Program-made: the position numbers and the translations under genes
The notes under the pieces: model-generated
Databases searched by the model: none
The model's input: the letters and a program-made list of their open reading frames with translations, nothing else
What the model was told of the DNA's origin: nothing
Shown: positions 34,602 through 43,329 of the stretch, one piece after another
Layout: every line of letters starts with the position of its first letter
Numbering within the stretch: the stretch's first letter is position 1
Assembly (NCBI RefSeq): GCF_049065735.1
Contig: NZ_JBAKHD010000007.1
Coordinates: 1 to 64,000, forward strand
Direction of reading: 5' to 3'
Origin: Paramesorhizobium sp049065735
GTDB taxonomy: Bacteria; Pseudomonadota; Alphaproteobacteria; Rhizobiales; Rhizobiaceae
Length of the DNA: 64,000 nucleotides

Positions 34602-35804
34602 ATGAAGAAAAAAGCCTGGGCAATCGCCGGGTTCCTTGCAATCGCTGTTGTCATGCCGGTTGCGCAGGCCCGTGAGCCTATGCCCGTCACTGTCGTCGTC
34701 GCCAAGCGGGGCGATGTCACGCAGCGCGTGTCCGTGGTAGGCACGCTGGCGGCGCGGGAGGAGATTCAAGTCTACCCTTCGGTGCCGGATAAGGAAATCC
34801 GGCAAATACTTGTCGAGGCCGGGCAGCGTGTCACGCGAGGAGAGCCGCTCGCCCGGTTCGACATGGCCGATGCGCAGCTTGCGCTCGACAAGAACACGGT
34901 CAGCGCGCTGCGTGCCAAGGCCGCCGTGGCGGTGGAGAGAAGCAGGCTCGATGTCGCGCTCGTCGCTGAGCGAGAGGCCCGGCAAAAGCTTGAGCGCAGC
35001 CAGACATTGCGAGCGAAAGGGATCAGTTCCGAGCAGGTGCTGGACGAAAGCCGCAATGCCGTCGATCGCGCGGTCGCGGAGACCGAACTTGCGAAACAAT
35101 CGCTGAGTTTGGCCGAGGCGGACGAGCAGTTGATTGCGCGGGAGCGCAAGGAGATCGAGCTGACGGTCGAGCGCAGCACCCTGCGCGCTCCGGCGGCGGG
35201 GATCGTCCTGACACGCAATGCACGGATCGGCGCGATGACGTCGAATTCGGCGGGGCCGCTTTTCGTCATCGCCGGAGATGGCGAAATCGAGTTCGTCGCC
35301 GATGTGACGGAGACGGATTTCGTGCGCCTGTCCGAAGGAATGCGGGCGGAAATCATGCTTCCCGGACGGGACCGTCCCGTTACCGGCGCGTTGCGGCTGA
35401 GCGCCGCGCAGATCGACCCGAAGACGCGCAGCGGCAAGATTCATGTCGCGCTCGATAAGAGCGAAGGGCTTATTCCCGGCGTGTTTGCCAAGGGAATGAT
35501 CGATACCACGACGAGGACGAATGTCCTGGTGCCTGGGACGGCTGTCCTAAGCAGCGGCGGCTCGCACAGCGTCTATGTGGTCAAGGACGATCTGGTCGAA
35601 CGGCGCAATGTCAGGACCGGCGCGCGCCAGAACGATTTCGTCGAGATCGTCAGCGGCGTCGCCGATGGCGAGATGGTCGTTCTCAAGGCGGGCGGTTTCC
35701 TGAAAGATGGCGAGCGCGTCGCGCCTGTTGTCGCTTCGGCCGGCGCTGCTTCGGCTCCCAGGACCGCTTCTCTCATCGATAAAGATGAGGCGGCCGGCCG
35801 ATGA
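34602..35804 (+). CDS. RND efflux periplasmic adaptor (membrane fusion protein)
   Basis: 400 residues with an N-terminal signal peptide (MKKKAWAIAGFLAIAVVMPVAQA), a biotinyl-lipoyl barrel split by a coiled-coil hairpin (about residues 60-200, rich in Ala/Glu/Arg), and beta-barrel and membrane-proximal domains. It bridges the inner-membrane pump to an outer-membrane channel. GGAAGAGG precedes the ATG. Its stop overlaps the pump gene start (ATGA). No TolC/OprM-like gene is nearby, so a channel elsewhere must serve it. Confidence 0.92.
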   Translation: MKKKAWAIAGFLAIAVVMPVAQAREPMPVTVVVAKRGDVTQRVSVVGTLAAREEIQVYPSVPDKEIRQILVEAGQRVTRGEPLARFDMADAQLALDKNTVSALRAKAAVAVERSRLDVALVAEREARQKLERSQTLRAKGISSEQVLDESRNAVDRAVAETELAKQSLSLAEADEQLIARERKEIELTVERSTLRAPAAGIVLTRNARIGAMTSNSAGPLFVIAGDGEIEFVADVTETDFVRLSEGMRAEIMLPGRDRPVTGALRLSAAQIDPKTRSGKIHVALDKSEGLIPGVFAKGMIDTTTRTNVLVPGTAVLSSGGSHSVYVVKDDLVERRNVRTGARQNDFVEIVSGVADGEMVVLKAGGFLKDGERVAPVVASAGAASAPRTASLIDKDEAAGR

Positions 35805-38800
35805 ATGCGAATATCTCTGCATGGGCCATCCGCAATCCGCTGCCCTCGGTTCTCCTCTTCGTCATCCTGACGGTGGCGGGGCTCTATAGCTTCTCGCGGC
35901 TGCCCGTCACCTATTTCCCGGCGATCATCACGCCGCTGGTCAAGGTCACCATCGAACAGTCAGGCGCGACGCCGGCGGAACTCGAAACCGAGGTGACGCG
36001 GCTGGTGGAAAATGCGGTCGCGCCGCTGGCGGACATCAAGAGGATCACCTCTACCATCGGCCAGGGCAAATCCGTCACCAATGTCGAGTTCGAGTTGGGC
36101 AAGGTCACGCCTGACCGGGCGATGGCCGATGTCCGCGATGCGGTGGCGAAAATCCGCTCCGATCTGCCCGGCACGATCGATGAGCCGATCATCGAGCGGG
36201 TCGAGGAGGAGGCTCAATCGGTCGTCACCTATGCGGTCAGCAACCCGAACATGACCGTTCCCGAGCTCTCCTGGTATGTGGATGACGTGGTCGCCCGCCA
36301 TCTGCAGGGCCTGCCGGGCGTGGGGCGGATCGAGCGCGTCGGCGGTGCCGACCGGGAAATCCGGGTCGAGATCGATCCCGCCCGCCTGCAGGCGCTTTCG
36401 CTGACGGCGAACGTTATCAATGAAAATCTTGTGCAGACGCAGGTCGAGAATTCCGGCGGCAGAAGCGGTCTCGGCGGGCGCGAGCAGGCGCTGACAACGG
36501 TGGCGGCGGCCAAGACAGTGGCGGAGCTTGCCGACCAGCGCCTCGCGCTTTCGCCCGACGCGTCCGTCCGGCTGGGGGATATCGGAACGGTTGAGGACAG
36601 TGCGGCGGAGCCCCGCGCCTTCGCGACGCTCGACGGCGCGGATGTGGTGGGGTTCGCCGTCTATCCCTCGCAAGGGGCGAGCGATATTTCCGTCGCGGAA
36701 GCGGTTTCCGAGGCGCTGGCGGAAGTCGAAAAGCGCAATGCGGAGGTGCGCTTCCGCCCGGTGGATGACAGTTTCACCTATACCGCCGGAAATTACAGCT
36801 CGGCCATGCACACGCTTCTCGAAGGCGCGGCGCTTTCCGTCATCGTCGTCTTCCTGTTCCTGCGCGACTGGCGGGCGACCATTGTCGCGGCGATTGCGCT
36901 GCCGCTCTCGATCATCCCGACCTTCTTCGCGATCGATCATCTGGGCTTCTCGCTCAACATATTGAGCCTGCTCGCCGTCACGCTGGTGACGGGCATTCTC
37001 GTCGATGACGCCATTGTCGAGATCGAGAATATCGTCCGCCACCGCAATATGGGCAAGACCGCCTACCGGGCGGCGCTCGACGCATCGGACGAAATCGGCC
37101 TCGCGGTCATCGCCATCTCGGCCACGGTGATTGCCGTCTTCGCGCCGGTCGGCTTCATGAGCGGCGAAGTCGGGCTTTATTTCCGGCAGTTCGGCCTGAC
37201 GGTCGCCATCGCCGTGTTCTTCTCGCTGCTGGTGGCGCGGCTGATAACGCCTGTTCTGGCGGCCTATTTCATGACCGAGGCCCATATGCATCAGGAGAAG
37301 AAGGGCCGCTTCCTCCTCGCCTATGAGCAGTTGCTGCGGCTAAGCCTGCGCCGGCGCTGGGCGACCCTCGGCCTTGCCGCCGGTTCCTTCGTACTGGCGC
37401 TGATGGCCCTCATGTCGCTGCCCACCACCTTCCTGCCGGAGGAAGATACCGGCCGCCTGACGCTTACCGTCGAACTGCCGCCCGGTTCCACGCTCGATCA
37501 GACGCGCGCGGTATCGGATGAAATCGCTGGTCGCATCCGGCAATTCCCGGAGGTGGAGGGCGTATTCACCCGCGCCGGCGCGAACAATTCGGGGCTGGAG
37601 GATGTGCGCTATGCGGTGGTCCTCATCGATCTCAGACACAAGAGCGAGCGGGAGCGTTCATCCTTCGCGCTTGAGGCGGATATCGAAAAGACCCTTGCCT
37701 CCATTCCCGACGTGAAACTGCGCTTCCTCAACAATCGCGGCGGGCGCGATGTATCCTTCGCGGTCCTCGGCACCGATGGAGAGGCTGTCGAGAATGCCGC
37801 TAGGGTAATTGTGGCGGAGCTCGGCATGGACGGGATGTTCATCGATCCCGGCATCGACAACACCGCCATGCGCCCGGAATTGAAGATGCAGGTGCGCACC
37901 GAGAAGGCGGCGATGCTCGGCGTATCCCCGGCGGCGATAGCGGATGCCATCCGCGTTTCCACCATCGGCGATGCGGACAGCCGCCTGCCCAAATTCACCG
38001 AAGGCGCGCGGCAAATCCCTATCCGCGTCGCGATAGCGCGCGAGGCGCGGGACGACCTCGCCACGCTGGAAATGTTGACTGTCGCGGGGCGGGATGGGGT
38101 GCATATTCCGCTGTCGGCTGTGGTCGACATGCGCTTCGATGAGACTGTCTCCGCCATTGAGCGGCTCGACCGGGAACGGCGGATCGAGATCGGAGCGGAT
38201 CTCGCAGACGGATTCACCTCGGGCCAGGGGATGGAGCGGCTTCGCCAATTGCCGGGCGTCAAGGGCCTGCCTGACGGTATCCGCATTCAGGCGACCGGCG
38301 ATTCCGATACCGAAGGCGAGGTTTTCGCCAGCTTCGCCGTGGCGATGGGCGCGGGCATCATGCTGGTCCTCGTCGTGCTGATCCTGCTCTTCGGCAGCGT
38401 GCTCGCCCCATGGACGATCCTCGCCTCACTGCCCCTCTCCATCGGCGGCGTCGCGGCGGGCCTCTGGCTTTCAGGGAGCGCCATTTCGCTTCCTGTAGTT
38501 ATCGGCATTTTGATGCTGATGGGCATCGTCACCAAGAATGCCATCATGCTCATAGACTTCGCCATGGAGCGGGAGGCGCACGGGCTGTCGCGGATCGAGG
38601 CGATCATCGAGGCGGGCTCGGAACGCGCACGTCCCATCGTCATGACGACGCTCGCCATGGCCGGTGGCATGGTTCCCTCCGCCCTCGGCGCCGGCGATGG
38701 CGGGGAGTTCCGCTCACCCATGGCCATCGCCGTCATCGGCGGATTGCTCGTCTCCACCCTCCTGTCGCTGGTGGTGATCCCGTCGCTCCACCTCACCGTC

Positions 38801-38878
38801 TCGAACCTTGGCGACCGCATAAGCGCAATGTTGAAGCCGCTCTTTCAACCCGAAGGCGCAAAATCGCCAAATTCGTGA
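35801..38878 (+). CDS. RND efflux inner-membrane pump (AcrB/MdtB type)
   Basis: 1025 residues with twelve TM helices and two large periplasmic loops. The proton-relay aspartates are in VTGILVDDAIVEIENI (TM4), and the C-terminal half has LMGIVTKNAIMLIDFA with the TM10 lysine and GGMVPSALG. It is a HAE1-like multidrug or solvent exporter driven by protons. It overlaps the adaptor gene by four bases. A GTAAC-type tandem operator lies before the adaptor, so expression probably depends on the regulator encoded immediately downstream. Substrate unknown. Confidence 0.93.
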   Translation: MNANISAWAIRNPLPSVLLFVILTVAGLYSFSRLPVTYFPAIITPLVKVTIEQSGATPAELETEVTRLVENAVAPLADIKRITSTIGQGKSVTNVEFELGKVTPDRAMADVRDAVAKIRSDLPGTIDEPIIERVEEEAQSVVTYAVSNPNMTVPELSWYVDDVVARHLQGLPGVGRIERVGGADREIRVEIDPARLQALSLTANVINENLVQTQVENSGGRSGLGGREQALTTVAAAKTVAELADQRLALSPDASVRLGDIGTVEDSAAEPRAFATLDGADVVGFAVYPSQGASDISVAEAVSEALAEVEKRNAEVRFRPVDDSFTYTAGNYSSAMHTLLEGAALSVIVVFLFLRDWRATIVAAIALPLSIIPTFFAIDHLGFSLNILSLLAVTLVTGILVDDAIVEIENIVRHRNMGKTAYRAALDASDEIGLAVIAISATVIAVFAPVGFMSGEVGLYFRQFGLTVAIAVFFSLLVARLITPVLAAYFMTEAHMHQEKKGRFLLAYEQLLRLSLRRRWATLGLAAGSFVLALMALMSLPTTFLPEEDTGRLTLTVELPPGSTLDQTRAVSDEIAGRIRQFPEVEGVFTRAGANNSGLEDVRYAVVLIDLRHKSERERSSFALEADIEKTLASIPDVKLRFLNNRGGRDVSFAVLGTDGEAVENAARVIVAELGMDGMFIDPGIDNTAMRPELKMQVRTEKAAMLGVSPAAIADAIRVSTIGDADSRLPKFTEGARQIPIRVAIAREARDDLATLEMLTVAGRDGVHIPLSAVVDMRFDETVSAIERLDRERRIEIGADLADGFTSGQGMERLRQLPGVKGLPDGIRIQATGDSDTEGEVFASFAVAMGAGIMLVLVVLILLFGSVLAPWTILASLPLSIGGVAAGLWLSGSAISLPVVIGILMLMGIVTKNAIMLIDFAMEREAHGLSRIEAIIEAGSERARPIVMTTLAMAGGMVPSALGAGDGGEFRSPMAIAVIGGLLVSTLLSLVVIPSLHLTVSNLGDRISAMLKPLFQPEGAKSPNS

Positions 38879-38895
38879 GGGAGCGTGCCGCCGCT

Positions 38896-38921
38896 GTAAT
38901 AAACCGTAACAAAACGCAACA
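38896..38921 (+). promoter_or_regulatory. Triple 10-bp repeat operator before response regulator
   Basis: GTAAT (38896), GTAAC (38906) and GCAAC (38916) recur every 10 bp, with AAACC and AAAAC between them. It is the longest version of the motif found before the RND, ICMT, MipA and kinase genes. The site ends 47 bp before the regulator start, fitting autoregulation. Confidence 0.6.
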
Positions 38922-38968
38922 TTCCCACGCGCGTCCCTATGCATTATGCAGCGGGCCAAGGGGACGCC

Positions 38969-39691
38969 ATGCAACCGAATTCCACAAATGCCCGGATATT
39001 GATCGTCGAAGACGATCCGGAGATCGGCGAGCTCATCGCCATCACCATGCGGGAGAACGGGATGATCCCAACCGTTGCGGAGGATGGCCGGGTGATGCAA
39101 TCGCTGCTGCGCCACAATGCCTATGATCTCATCATCCTCGACGTCATGCTGCCGGGCGAGGATGGTCTCAGCATTTGCCGGAAAATCCGCTCGGAGAACA
39201 CGATCCCCATCATCCTGCTGACGGCGCTGGGTGAGGAGGTGGACCGGATCGTCGGGCTGGAAGTGGGCGCGGATGATTACATCACCAAGCCGTTCAGCCC
39301 GCGCGAAGTCGTGGCGCGGGTGCGCAGCCTGCTGCGGCGGGCGTCCTATGGCCTCGTCAAGAATGTCAGCCAGCGGCGGCTGCGCTTCGACGGCTGGCTC
39401 ATCGACCCGATGCGCCGCCAGCTTCATGACCCGAGCAACGCCCGCGTCGCGCTCACCACCACGGAATTCGACCTGCTCCTCGCCTTCTGCCGCAATCCGG
39501 GCCGCGTCATCACCCGCGAGGAGCTGCTTTCGCTTACCCATTCGGGGCTAGCCGGTCCAATCGAGCGCAGCATCGACGTCCATATCAGCCGCCTGCGGCA
39601 GAAGATCGAGGTCAACCCGAAGGAGCCGTCGCTTCTGCAGACGGTCCGGCTCGGGGGGTATACGTTTACGGCGAGGGTTGAGGAGGCGTGA
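38969..39691 (+). CDS. OmpR-family response regulator
   Basis: 240 residues: receiver with acidic pair in IVEDDPEIGE, phospho-acceptor Asp58 (IILDVMLPGEDG), Lys in ITKPFS, then a winged helix with RSIDVHISRLRQKIE and the final VRLGGYTFTARVEEA. The ATG at 38969 has AAGGGGAC upstream. It follows the RND pump by 90 bp and its likely partner kinase is encoded 0.85 kb away on the opposite strand (40543-41853). Shared tandem operators suggest it controls the pump, itself, the ICMT-like gene, the kinase and MipA. Confidence 0.92.
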   Translation: MQPNSTNARILIVEDDPEIGELIAITMRENGMIPTVAEDGRVMQSLLRHNAYDLIILDVMLPGEDGLSICRKIRSENTIPIILLTALGEEVDRIVGLEVGADDYITKPFSPREVVARVRSLLRRASYGLVKNVSQRRLRFDGWLIDPMRRQLHDPSNARVALTTTEFDLLLAFCRNPGRVITREELLSLTHSGLAGPIERSIDVHISRLRQKIEVNPKEPSLLQTVRLGGYTFTARVEEA

Positions 39692-39703
39692 GGCGCCCTT
39701 TGA

Positions 39704-39814
39704 CCGTCATTCTCGGGCTTGTCCCGAGAATCTGCCAACGCTGGAATTTGTCAGTACGGTAATTGCTCATCTTTTTCTTATGGCAGATTCTCGGGATAAG
39801 CCCGAGAATGACGG
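39704..39814. repeat. Inverted pair of 34-nt REP-like palindromes
   Basis: The 34-nt units at 39704-39737 and 39781-39814 are inverted copies differing at one base. Each contains its own hairpin (TCTCGGG, four bases, CCCGAGA). A degenerate single copy is at 32109. The arrangement is a BIME-like two-unit element between the regulator and ICMT-like genes. Confidence 0.7.
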
Positions 39815-39835
39815 ATTTCCGGGCCTTCACACATC

Positions 39836-39850
39836 GCAACAAAACGAAAC
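39836..39850 (+). promoter_or_regulatory. GTAAC-type tandem operator before ICMT-like gene
   Basis: GCAAC-AAAAC-GAAAC with 10-bp period, 43 bp before the proposed start at 39894. Same motif as at 34503, 38906, 41979 and 41931. Confidence 0.5.
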
Positions 39851-39893
39851 GCCCTGCCGTCGCGCGGCGCGCTACTCCGTGACTTGCAAAGTC

Positions 39894-40532
39894 ATGAGGA
39901 GCGCCAAATTGCCCGATATCCAGGCCGTTCAATCCCATCTCAACCGGGTGCAATTGCGCCGCAAGGCCGCGATCTGGTGGATCAGCATATGCTTCCTGCC
40001 GGCCATTTTCTTTACCACCGCCCATTTCAAGGCCGGAACATGGCAGCGCGACTGGATCGAGGATTTCGGCGCGCTCCTGATCTTCGTCGCCATTCTCGGC
40101 CGGGCCTGGTGCACCCTCTATATCGGCGGGAAAAAGACGGTGGCGCTGGTAAAGTCAGGGCCTTACTCGATTTCGCGCAATCCGCTTTATTTCTTTTCCT
40201 TCGTCGCCGTCGCGGGGCTCGGGCTGCAGACGGGCAGCATCAGCATGGCGGCGTTCATGACGCTCATGGCCTATCTCATCTTCTTGCCGGTGGTGCTGAG
40301 CGAGGAAGCGGGACTGTCATCCGCCCATGGCGCGCAATACGAGGCCTATCGCAATGCTGTTCCCCGGTTCTTTCCGCGCCCAAATCTGTGGCAGGATGGG
40401 GATAGTATAACCGCGAACCCCGGCATGCTGCGGCGGACGATTGCTGATGGTATGGTCTTCGTCCTGCTGGCGTTTCTCATCCGTGGCCTGTTGCGGTTGC
40501 TGCCCGATTTGCCGCGGGTGACGCTGTATTAA
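39894..40532 (+). CDS. Isoprenylcysteine carboxyl methyltransferase-like membrane protein
   Basis: 212 residues, four to five TM helices, with the ICMT/PEMT signature GPYSISRNPLYFFSF and a C-terminal EEAGLSSAHGAQYEAYRNAVPRFFP that carry SAM- and substrate-binding residues. Bacterial members are membrane methyltransferases of unknown acceptor. The start is uncertain: the ATG at 39894 has no clear ribosome site, while TTG 39909 has GAGGAG eight bases upstream. It sits between the regulator and the convergent kinase gene (10 bp away) and has the regulon's tandem operator. Confidence 0.82.
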   Translation: MRSAKLPDIQAVQSHLNRVQLRRKAAIWWISICFLPAIFFTTAHFKAGTWQRDWIEDFGALLIFVAILGRAWCTLYIGGKKTVALVKSGPYSISRNPLYFFSFVAVAGLGLQTGSISMAAFMTLMAYLIFLPVVLSEEAGLSSAHGAQYEAYRNAVPRFFPRPNLWQDGDSITANPGMLRRTIADGMVFVLLAFLIRGLLRLLPDLPRVTLY

Positions 40533-40542
40533 GCTCCAACTA

Positions 40543-41853
40543 TCACATGGGCAGGGTGAGCCGCACGATGAGGCCGCCCTGTTCCCGGTCAAGGAATTCC
40601 AGCGTGCCGCCATGGGCCTGCACGATTTCCGAAACAATCGAAAGCCCCAGCCCGAAACCTGTATTGCCGCCTCTTGCCGCGTCGATCTTGAAGAACGGCT
40701 CGAGGACCCGCTGCCGGTAGGAAGCGGGAATGCCCGGCCCATCATCCGCAACGTCGATGATCATCATTCCCGCATCCGTCCGCAGTTCGACCGCAACCTT
40801 CTTCGCGAACTTCGTGGCATTGTCGCATAGATTGGTGATGGCGCGGGTGATGGCGAGCGGCTTGCAGTTTACGATGAGCCGGTTCGGCCCCCGATAGGTT
40901 ACGTCGTGGCCGACATCGGCAAATTCGCTGCAGATCGTCTGGAGGGAGCTGGCGATATCCGTCCGCTCGAAATCCTCCCTGCGGTAATTGTCGCGCAAAT
41001 AATCCAAGCTCTCGCCGAGCAGCCGGTCGAGATGGTTGATGTCCGACAATATCGCTTCGCGGCTATCCCCCGAAGGCAGTCGCTCCGCCTTGAGGCGCAA
41101 GCGCGTCAGCGGGGTTCGCAGGTCGTGGCTGATGCCGCGCAGCATGCGGGTGCGGGACTCCACCATAATCGCGATGCGCTTGCGCATGCCGTTCAGCGCC
41201 CGCGCCAGAGCGACGATTTCGATGCTGCCGCGCTCCTCGAAAACCTCCTCGTCATTCGAGATGTCCGCACTCATCGCCGCGCGGGAAATGCGCCGCAAGG
41301 GCAGCATGATCGCCCAGATGGCGAAGGCGAAGAAAAGAAAGATCAGCGTGATCAGCGCCACAAGATAATAAGACCCCCGCCCGACGAAATCGCTCGTCAG
41401 GAAAGGGTCGGAGGAAACGGGACTGACCAGCATCGTCGAGCCATCGACCTGGACGGCGACAACGCGCCTGCCGTTCAGAAATGTCCTCCAGCCGCCCAGC
41501 GGAGAAATGGCATTGTCGGGCGGAAACAGCCATTCGACGGCCCGGCCCCAGGCCGGTTCCTCGCTGGAGGAGGTAGTGAATTGCATGCGGATGGATAAGG
41601 GAAACAAAGTCATGTCCCAACCGGACCGGCGGGCGGCGTCGAGGATGGTTTCTCTCTCGGCCGGTGTCGCGGCGGCTTCCAGCAAACGGCCTACCGTGTG
41701 GACATGCTCGGTGACCTGCTCGATGTCAGGCGGCCTGTGGTCGCCGCTGACCCAGCGCTCGAGGAGCGGACCGGCCAGCACGACGACGATCAGCAAGGCA
41801 AGGAAGACGAGAGCAGTAATCTGCCCATAGATGGTCCTGAGACCCAGAAGCAC
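40543..41853 (-). CDS. EnvZ-type sensor histidine kinase
   Basis: 436 residues from GTG 41853, which has AGGAG seven bases upstream (TTG 41859 is an alternative). TM helices near residues 10-30 and 165-187 enclose a periplasmic loop of about 130 residues; then HAMP, HisKA with His243 in GISHDLRTPLTRLRL, and HATPase motifs (NLCDNATKFAK, DDGPGIP, GFGLGLSIV). The EnvZ-like H-box and the neighbouring OmpR-type regulator indicate a pair, although the genes are convergent and separated by the ICMT-like gene. A minus-strand GTAAC-type site lies upstream at 41931-41945. Confidence 0.9.
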   Translation of the reverse strand: MLLGLRTIYGQITALVFLALLIVVVLAGPLLERWVSGDHRPPDIEQVTEHVHTVGRLLEAAATPAERETILDAARRSGWDMTLFPLSIRMQFTTSSSEEPAWGRAVEWLFPPDNAISPLGGWRTFLNGRRVVAVQVDGSTMLVSPVSSDPFLTSDFVGRGSYYLVALITLIFLFFAFAIWAIMLPLRRISRAAMSADISNDEEVFEERGSIEIVALARALNGMRKRIAIMVESRTRMLRGISHDLRTPLTRLRLKAERLPSGDSREAILSDINHLDRLLGESLDYLRDNYRREDFERTDIASSLQTICSEFADVGHDVTYRGPNRLIVNCKPLAITRAITNLCDNATKFAKKVAVELRTDAGMMIIDVADDGPGIPASYRQRVLEPFFKIDAARGGNTGFGLGLSIVSEIVQAHGGTLEFLDREQGGLIVRLTLPM

Positions 41854-41930
41854 GCGCAATCTCCTAATCCTCCCTCCGGTTCTCCCAAGGGCTTTGTACC
41901 ATGATGGCCGCGCTTCGGACGGGGAGGATT

Positions 41931-41945
41931 GTTAAGTTTTATTAC
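41931..41945 (-). promoter_or_regulatory. GTAAC-type tandem operator before kinase gene
   Basis: On the minus strand GTAAT-AAAAC-TTAAC, 10-bp period, 77 bp before the kinase GTG. It is the mirror partner of the plus-strand site at 41979 that faces MipA. Confidence 0.55.
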
Positions 41946-41978
41946 GGCTGACGCCCTGCGGCAGGCCCTGCTCGCTTC

Positions 41979-41994
41979 GTAACAAAGCTTAACA
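41979..41994 (+). promoter_or_regulatory. GTAAC-type tandem operator before mipA-like gene
   Basis: GTAAC-AAAGC-TTAAC followed by ATAAC, again with 10-bp period, about 100 bp before the MipA/OmpV start. Same motif as the other sites in this cluster. Confidence 0.55.
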
Positions 41995-42095
41995 TAACGA
42001 CATGCGCGGGGCGGGCCGTCCATGGAAAGTAGCGTTGTCCCCGGTCGCGCTGCTGGTTTCATCATGCGGCGCCGGCAAATCGCTCTGGAGCCTTC

Positions 42096-42947
42096 ATGTC
42101 CTCGATATCTCAAACCAACCGGCTTGTTTCGCCTCGTTTTCTCGGCCTTGCATTGGGCATCATGGGGATGGCCGCCAGCGCATCCGCCGCCGATCTTTCG
42201 CCCCCCGAACCGCCTTCCGAGCCTGCCCTGGATCAGGAGCGCTTCAACGAGCGGTTCGAGCCGAAGCGGAACTGGAGCCTGATTATCGGCGGCGGCGCCA
42301 TGTACAAGCCGGAATATGAAGGCAGCGAGGACTTCAAGGTCAGCCCCATTCCCTTCGTCAGCTTCACCTATGGCGAGTGGCTCGAAATCAACCCAAAAGG
42401 CGTGACCGTCACCGCGCTCAACCACAATGGCTTTTCGCTCTCGGGCAATGTCGGTTACGAATCGGGCCGGGACGAGGACGATCAGGACAGGCTTCGCGGC
42501 CTCGGCGAGATCGATCTGGCGGCGACCGTCGGCGCCGAAGCGGCATACGAGCTGGGCCCGGTCGAGCTTTACGCAGCGATCGATCAGACGATCGGCGGCA
42601 GCGAAAGCCTCATCGGTACGTTCGGCGTCGGCTATTCTGCGCCGGTGACCGAAAGGCTCATCCTCGGCGCGAAGGCAGAGGCCATCGTGGCGAACGACAA
42701 GCATATGGAAGCCTATTTCGGCGTCGATGCCACCCAATCGGCGGCCTCCGGCCTGCGTGAATACAAGCCGAAGGCAGGGCTCAAGCGCGTCAACGTCTCG
42801 GCCAACGCCACCTATATGCTGACCGACAACTGGCTCGTCCGCGGCCAAGCGGAACTGGGCATATTGACTGGGGACGCCGCGGACAGCCCCATCGTCCAGG
42901 AAAAACTGCAGCCCTCGGTTTCGCTCGGCCTCGGCTATAAATTCTGA
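42096..42947 (+). CDS. MipA/OmpV family outer-membrane protein
   Basis: 283 residues with a signal peptide ending near ASASAADL and a beta-barrel with the MipA/OmpV pattern (GGGAMYKPEYEGSEDFKVSPIPFVSF at the start of the barrel, final strand LGLGYKF). It belongs in the outer membrane. In Pseudomonas aeruginosa a MipA homologue works with the ParRS two-component system in polymyxin-induced efflux, so its position in an RND/two-component cluster is suggestive. A tandem operator precedes it and a hairpin follows. Confidence 0.9.
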   Translation: MSSISQTNRLVSPRFLGLALGIMGMAASASAADLSPPEPPSEPALDQERFNERFEPKRNWSLIIGGGAMYKPEYEGSEDFKVSPIPFVSFTYGEWLEINPKGVTVTALNHNGFSLSGNVGYESGRDEDDQDRLRGLGEIDLAATVGAEAAYELGPVELYAAIDQTIGGSESLIGTFGVGYSAPVTERLILGAKAEAIVANDKHMEAYFGVDATQSAASGLREYKPKAGLKRVNVSANATYMLTDNWLVRGQAELGILTGDAADSPIVQEKLQPSVSLGLGYKF

Positions 42948-42954
42948 GGCTGAG

Positions 42955-43004
42955 GAGGGAGTGCTGCGGTTGGCTTGTCCCCCGCCTGGCGCGGCACTCC
43001 CCTC
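42955..43004. terminator. Hairpin after mipA-like gene
   Basis: GGGAGTGCTGCG pairs with CGCGGCACTCCC with one mismatch across a ~20-nt loop, eight bp after the stop. Likely intrinsic terminator despite the absence of a clear T run. Confidence 0.45.
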
Positions 43005-43029
43005 TGAAGTATTTCTCCTTGATCGATTA

Positions 43030-43301
43030 GAGCAAATTGCTTTCAGAAGGGATCACTCGAAACCGTTCTGAACCGTAGTCGCCATGGAAATGTTGAGGCA
43101 TGGATTCCTGTGACAAGCACAGGAATGACGGAAGTGGTGATGGCTTCTCCCACGAGAACCGTTGTGCAGGCCGCGCGGGTGAAGATTATCAGCGACATCA
43201 AAGCAATCCGTCATTCCTGTGCTTGTCACAGGAATCCATGCCTCAACGTTGCCACCGATGCGAGGGCGAAGATACGTTTATTGCTTCGGTCTAAAACAAA
43301 C
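43030..43301. repeat. ~272-bp composite palindromic element, copy A
   Basis: Begins GAGCAAATTGCTTTCAG and ends TCTAAAACAAAC. Two 44-nt inverted arms (43089-43132 and 43207-43250, one mismatch) each hold a hairpin ATTCCTGTG-ACAAG-CACAGGAAT. A second, diverged copy is at 58384-58656, with matching flanks as well as arms. It carries no plausible gene; short ORFs across it are palindrome artefacts. Confidence 0.8.
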
Positions 43302-43329
43302 TTCTCCAGAAGATCAGCTTGGAAGATGA

